From positions 78,467,843 through 78,531,842 of the forward strand of contig CM076260.1 in NCBI GenBank assembly GCA_038380795.1: DNA of 64,000 bases, read 5' to 3'. The position numbers and the translations under genes were made by a program. The notes below the pieces were generated by a model that worked only from the letters and a program-made list of their open reading frames with translations, was not told the DNA's origin and did not search any database. Source of the DNA: Pyrocephalus nanus (Eukaryota > Chordata > Aves > Passeriformes > Tyrannidae). This document shows, piece after piece, positions 58,421 through 64,000 of this stretch. Numbering within the stretch: the stretch's first letter is position 1; every line of letters begins with the position of its first letter.

Positions 58421-61400
58421 GGGACATCAGCCCATAACCATGAACATTGTTTCTGCAAAGAATAAATTATAAACTATAGATAGGAAAAGAATTAATGAAA
58501 CAAATACAGCAAGGGAGATTCAATATCATGGCTAAAGTAACTTCCCTTGAGTAGATTCGTTAAATGCCTAATACAGTTTTCTGGCTATATTTCATTTTTA
58601 GTTTAAAAATTAAATGTTGATGTCTGCAAAGATGTGAAGCACAAGGAAAATCTGTGTATAAGCAGTCACCTGTAGGCCCGTTCGGAAATATTAACCGTAA
58701 ACTCTAGGATGTCTGGAAGATTTTATATTAGACAAATGTCTGCAGTAAGTCATACCCACTTAGGACGACAGAATACTAGTTGCTGAGTGCAACCAAGTTG
58801 AAGCTGAAAACAATTAGTGTCAAGTCAATAGTTGTAGCACTTTATTTTCATTTGGAAATCTCCCCGGGTTATAATGGTTCAATCCCAATTTTTCACTGAA
58901 TTTTTTTTTATTTGTGTGGGCCACGGAACAGAAACATTAATTTTGCTCACAGTCATAGTAGTTTATTTTGTGTGAGATCCTCCTTCTATTCCATGTCTGT
59001 AATATTTCCAGAAATGAAAAGGGTCTTTAGAGACTTTCAAACCAATTGTTTGTAATCTTTTTATGCTTGAGGAAACTGATTTTCCCTCTTTATATCAATG
59101 TTCTTTAATTAATTCTGAATGTTTTGGAACTGAGTTTTCAGCCTTGTCTTCTTGCTCCATTCTTACTCCTTTCTAGAGACTGAAATAATAAATTCACTGA
59201 AAAGCACCTACTGTGGCTATAAACAAGCTCTAAGTAGTCTAGGAGATTATGTCTAGATATGCACATTGAAAATTCATAAAAATTAAAGGATGTCTTATTA
59301 GGCTTATATCCTTCTCAACTGAAACTTGGAACTTTACACTTCCTGTGTGTAGAGGAGTATTTATATTACTCCCAAATACTTTATTTGTGCTTCTAGAGAC
59401 CTGATAGCTAGGAAGAGAACATTTACCAGCGATTTGCAAATGACCCAGTCAGAAAAGATGAACATGCTGGGTTCCCCTACTTAGGGTGATACTAGAAATC
59501 ATCAGATATGGCAGGTCAAGGAAGTTACTTCATCACAATTGTATTTTACTTACTCTGTTATATTCTGCCATACCTTGTTATCTCCGTAAGGATTTAAATT
59601 TCCTGGAGGACTTGCCTGCTTGACATAGTGCATTAACTGTGTCACATACAACCGTAGTGAGTTGCAGTCATTCCAGCTTTTATAGTTTTCCCTATCTCAT
59701 CTCAAAGCAACAAACAGCAACAGCACTGTTCTCATTTTTTAAAAAACAGAAACTCCAAAACTGGGGCTGAGAGGAGTAGCCACTGTTCTCCTGTAAATCA
59801 GTGACAGAGTCAAAACTAGCACTTAGATTCTTTGAATCACAGTTCTGCACTGTAACAAGGAGACAGCATTCCTGAAATCACCTAAAAGCATCTTGAAAAT
59901 TATATCAGCAGTGAAACCTGATTATAGGACTATGAATGCAACCATCTGCAGTGGGTCACGGATGGTCAGAAAGGAATGGAATAAACAGATAAACCCAAAA
60001 ACTGCAATCCATAAGGTTGACTATAAATTTACCATTAGTCACCTTTTAGGAGGTCTGGGAGCACCATTGCCTCTCTTGATTTATTTTAGGTTCTGCACCA
60101 GAAAATCTAAAATGAGGGGAATGGAATAATAGGGATGTGTAAAAGGAAGCAGGAGGAATGTTCAGCCAGTTACAACTCAGCTCTAATTCTAAGAACAAAT
60201 GTTCTTCTCATTACCTCTCTCTCCTGGCCCCGAAAGTTCTTGCCTATAACTCTGGGTGATAAAACAATCTTCTTGGAAAGGAGTTGCGTGTCAGCAGGAG
60301 ACCAAAGGTGTTTGTTCTGTACAATACTAAATGAATGGACGACACACAAGAATGCATCAGTCTGGTGAGTTATGTGTCTAATATACATTGTCTGGAGTAT
60401 AACATGTAAAGCTGCCTCTGCACTTGAGACGTGTACCTAATGCTCTCCTAATATAGCGGTGGTTGAGATCATCTGAAAATTCCCCAGCTGTGCCTGCAGG
60501 AGAAGGAGTGCAAAAGGGTTAAATCTCCCACTTTTATACCTGTTGTGAAATTCTGGCACGCTCTATTAATCAGCATTAATACTTGAGTTGGTTTTGTGGA
60601 TTTCTTATTTAAATGACACTAAGTTAAGTTTGGAAAACTTCAGTCTCCTATATGTGGGATATGGATTTTGGATGTGGATGTGGATGTGTCTGTATGTGTG
60701 TTGGAGATTAAGAGGTTGAAGTAGAAGTCTGCTATAATTCTTAAATACCTGTGGATCTACATTTAAATATTGCTCATGTATAATTAACTTCTCCAGTGTT
60801 GTATTCCTGGACAACTACATGCATATGTAGGTACAAAGAGAAATGGTTTCTATAATGTCATTTAACTCACACATGCTGAAGTTTAAACATCAAGAAAAAT
60901 ACTATAACTTAATTGAAAAGAAAACAAAAATTATTTCTGAAGTGATGTAATGCAGTGTATTTTCACGTATGTGATAAACTATTTCAAAGAAATCACTAGC
61001 CAGTGAGATCACTCAGTTGGCTCTATTTGTCCTGTTCCAAAAATAGATTTGGTGTTGTGCATTGAGAGGTCTATTCCTGCTGCAGGAGAACCCGTTATTT
61101 ATCATAGACCTTTTATCAAAAAACCAGGAAAGATAAAATATTTGGACTTCAGGAATGTGGGAAACAACACATCAGTTAGAGTCAATATACGTTCTTAAAT
61201 CCAGGCATTGGCCTGTATCCTGGGGAGTTGCAGCACCTGAGGACTTTGAACATCATTCAAACCTACCTTAGCTTTACCCATCAGGCTTGCCCAGAACCTG
61301 ACTTAACTGGACCAGAGATTCTGGCTCAGAAAGTGCCTTTGGCAGCTTGTGAGAGGCAAAATAATCCCTGAAAAACATGGTAAGAAAGATAATTGGTGGG

Positions 61401-62312
61401 GCCTTTTTTGTTTCTCTGCATGTAGCTCAAGTAAAGTGAACTCTATATGCTGGAAAATGGTTGGCAGATTTATTTTCAGTGAGAAATGTATCTTATTTTC
61501 TTTTTTTTTCCTAATAACTATATTTTTTAAACAAAACCTTTTAATTTTCAATTGTTCAATGTTTGAAATTCACGAGAAAATTACAAGTAGCATTAAAGCT
61601 GGACATTTCAAGAATGGAAAGGTGACATATCTTGGATAACAAGGGAGGTAAATGCTCAAACCAGTGCATTCTAGCAATGTTATTTAGCACTCATGACATA
61701 TGAAGGAGAGATTTAGATAAGGAACTTTTGCCTCAGCTTAACAGACTGTAAACGTCTGTCCTCATTAATCCAGAATGCTAGGTTAGCCTACTTTCCCAAC
61801 AACCTATTCTGCAAAAGAAGGTACCCTAGGCCATTGTTATGTGGTTACCTTATCCTAGCAGGTGTTTTCACTGCTGCCAGAAAAAATCGGCCTTGTCTTT
61901 TCTCCTCTTCAGTAACCCATTGCCTTTTCCCTGCTGCTTTCTGTCTTCCCTCTAGGGTGCACATAGCAATCCTTTAAATGAGGCTAAAGAACATTATTGG
62001 TCTAAAAACTAGTATCAAGGAAATAAAAAAAAGTCAATATTCTTGCAAGAAAGCAGCCCATGGGTACAAAGGTGGTAGTTCTGCCCTTTTATGGAGCACT
62101 TCAGTAGATTTGTACTGAACTGATCACATAGCCATGCTCTTAGGGATTCAGGGAAAATAGCACCTAGAGCTGATGAGAGACCAGCTAATTAGGAAAAAGA
62201 GCTATCATAACTCCCAAATTCTGCATGAAGGTCACTCATAATCTCCTTTTCAGCATTTACAGTTAAAGGTGGAGATGGATACTTATCATATACGGTATAT
62301 CAGTATACTCAC
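58421..62312. other. Intergenic, nothing recognised
   Basis: AT-rich DNA. It has a short (GGATGT)3-type tandem near 60672-60690 and otherwise no recognised repeat or gene. Confidence 0.5.
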
Positions 62313-62518
62313 AGCCCACAAAAAAAAGATCAGGATACACATCTACCACTTTTGTTGTAAGAGGTTTTGCCACCAACTCAGAGATGTCCTGGAGTGGATG
62401 TAGGAACATCCCAACTTCCGTTGTGGCTGAAGATGCAATGACCCTGCGAGGGAAGGGATTCCAGATTGCTTTGGACAGACCTGGGTATGAGGTGGACCAT
62501 GATGCTCTTGTCAAAATC
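62313..62518 (-). other. Candidate exon of unidentified minus-strand gene
   Basis: On the minus strand the segment is flanked by an acceptor (GCTGATGTCTACAG) and a strong donor (GTGAGT). It stays open over 206 nt in one frame, with peptide GLSKAIWNPFPRRVIASSA and ISELVAKPLTTKVVDVYPDL. I do not recognise the protein. It does not match my recollection of PLD5 or MAP1LC3C, the next genes in human order. It could be a real exon, an exonised repeat or chance. Confidence 0.25.
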
Positions 62519-64000
62519 CTGTAGACATCAGCAGTTAAATCCAGAGGTATGTTTGACACTGGCCCCTGTAATAAATATGCACAAGCACAGCCTAATTCTG
62601 TTATAATTTAAAGGTATGTCTTCGCTGCCTCTTAGTTAATCTAGGCTGAGAAAGCTCATTCCACATCAGTTAGGATTTCTTAAAATTTGTGTCACTTTTT
62701 CTGTCACAGCAATGCACAACTGACATGTATGGCTTTATTTATGCTGTGTAACCAAGTTAATGTTCTTATAACTCTGCTGCATATCCCAAGACACCTTTGC
62801 AGGAGGGATGATTCATCTCAACAGTCTTAGCTAGTGACACTCTTCAAATAACTGTGTGAAACATATAGTTTAAGGCAGAAAACATTTTGAGAGTGGAATA
62901 AAGCCAGGAATAGCAGCTGTCACTAATACAGTATAGTTATAGTGAGATTTGATATTTCATAGAGGCCAAACCAATGCAAACTTTTATTTCCAAAAATCTT
63001 TAAGTTTACAGACTATTTAAAAAATACAGGACTACAAAGCATATACTACTTTTAGATTAAAACTGACTCGTCTTTTCTACCATGGCTCAGTGAAAACATT
63101 TTGCTCTGTGAGTAGGGCAAAGTTTCCATGTGTAGGTAGGCAGAGACAGCTGCTGGGAGTTATCTGGAAGATTCAGAACAGAGGAAAGTTGGCATGAAGG
63201 AGCTGATGTGTGTAACAGCACATCAAGTTCAGGACTCAGAGGGGCAGGAGGGTATTCTGCTGATTCATTGCTGGGGCTTAGGTAGGTTGAAAGTCAGAGC
63301 AGGTGAGACTTGTGTTTACTTCACCCTACCTACTCCATGTTTTTGTGCCACTCACTCCACTTTGGGGAATCCAGTGCCGTCAGGGAGAGATATGTGTTTG
63401 AAAGTAGTAAAAATATTATAAAGAAATCAACACTTATACCATCTTTCACATATGAGTAGCCACAAGCTGTTAAGCAGGAAAACACATAGAACACCTCCTT
63501 TCTGTTTAGCTCTCTAACCCATCCATTCTTCGGTGCCATGTCAGTTGTGGTCTCTGGAGCTTGCATGGGAAAACAGAAATGTTAAATGGCATATGCCCTG
63601 TTCTGGATGACCCCAAGGTCATCCTAACACATGAAGCCAAACTGTTCCTTGTTTCACCTCTTAGCTTTCAGATGTGAATGGATCTGGGCAGTAGAAGAAC
63701 CATAGTCTTCTTTAGGGGCCATGACTGCAAGAGAATGCCAAGTCATACCTCATATTATACCAACAGAACACAGGTGGTGGACCCATCTGATGCAGCTAGC
63801 TGTGCTTGAACCATTTCTGCTCTTTGGCACTGCATAATAATGTTGCATGTTGGAAAGCGAATGAAAGATGTCATTAAAATAGTAATGAATAGAGAGATTT
63901 TTATCAAAACAAGCAATTAAAAAATCTAAATAAGTGCAATAAACCCCTGTATTTATTTTCATTCTTCCATTTTTTGTCCTTCTTCCATCTCTTACTTCTA
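62519..64000. other. Intergenic or intronic, nothing recognised
   Basis: The last 1.5 kb of the window contains only short open frames without support. Confidence 0.45.

Noticed and set aside
1..64000. CRISPR arrays, bacterial operons, tRNA or rRNA genes
   Set aside because: The DNA is vertebrate nuclear sequence; no regularly spaced direct repeats, ribosomal or tRNA structures were seen.

Overview
The window is vertebrate nuclear DNA, almost certainly from a bird. Coding sequence is split into short exons with canonical GT-AG junctions, the background is AT-rich, one GC-rich CpG-island promoter is present, and the dispersed repeats are CR1 LINE copies (several with the typical 3' end resembling ATTCTATGATTCT) and avian-type endogenous retroviral LTRs. 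No mammalian SINE/L1 material was recognised. The species cannot be fixed from sequence alone.

Layout. (1) About 0.2-15.5 kb, plus strand: the 3' part of WDR64, a WD40-repeat protein gene. I assembled 13 phase-compatible exons (383 residues plus stop, 5' end outside the window), followed by a polyadenylation signal. (2) 16-20.4 kb: a repeat cluster. It holds a CR1 copy split by a 464-bp solo LTR with a 6-bp target duplication, a short LTR fragment and a ~600-bp LTR-like element. (3) 21.5-24.4 kb, minus strand: an apparently intact gene with a single coding exon for a 319-residue secreted protein of the N-formylglutamate amidohydrolase-like fold, with a probable non-coding 5' exon. (4) 24.9-25.65 kb: an LTR-like element with CCAAT, TATA and AATAAA signals. 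(5) 29.3-29.75 kb: a CR1 3' fragment next to a CpG island. (6) 30.5-49.4 kb, plus strand: the complete EXO1 gene, 13 coding exons and 807 residues, with all nuclease active-site residues and the C-terminal ending conserved relative to human EXO1. (7) 49.4-64 kb: mostly unannotated intergenic DNA with two CR1 fragments, a perfect CRE palindrome and one minus-strand candidate exon of unknown identity.

WDR64 next to EXO1 in the same orientation is the conserved vertebrate order, which supports both assignments. EXO1 acts in mismatch repair, end resection and meiotic recombination. WDR64 is a poorly characterised WD40 protein. The hydrolase-like gene between them is the most unusual gene here: its family is best known from bacterial histidine catabolism, yet this copy has a signal peptide, four N-glycosylation sequons and ten cysteines, pointing to an extracellular role. 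I see no evidence that the three genes form one functional system.
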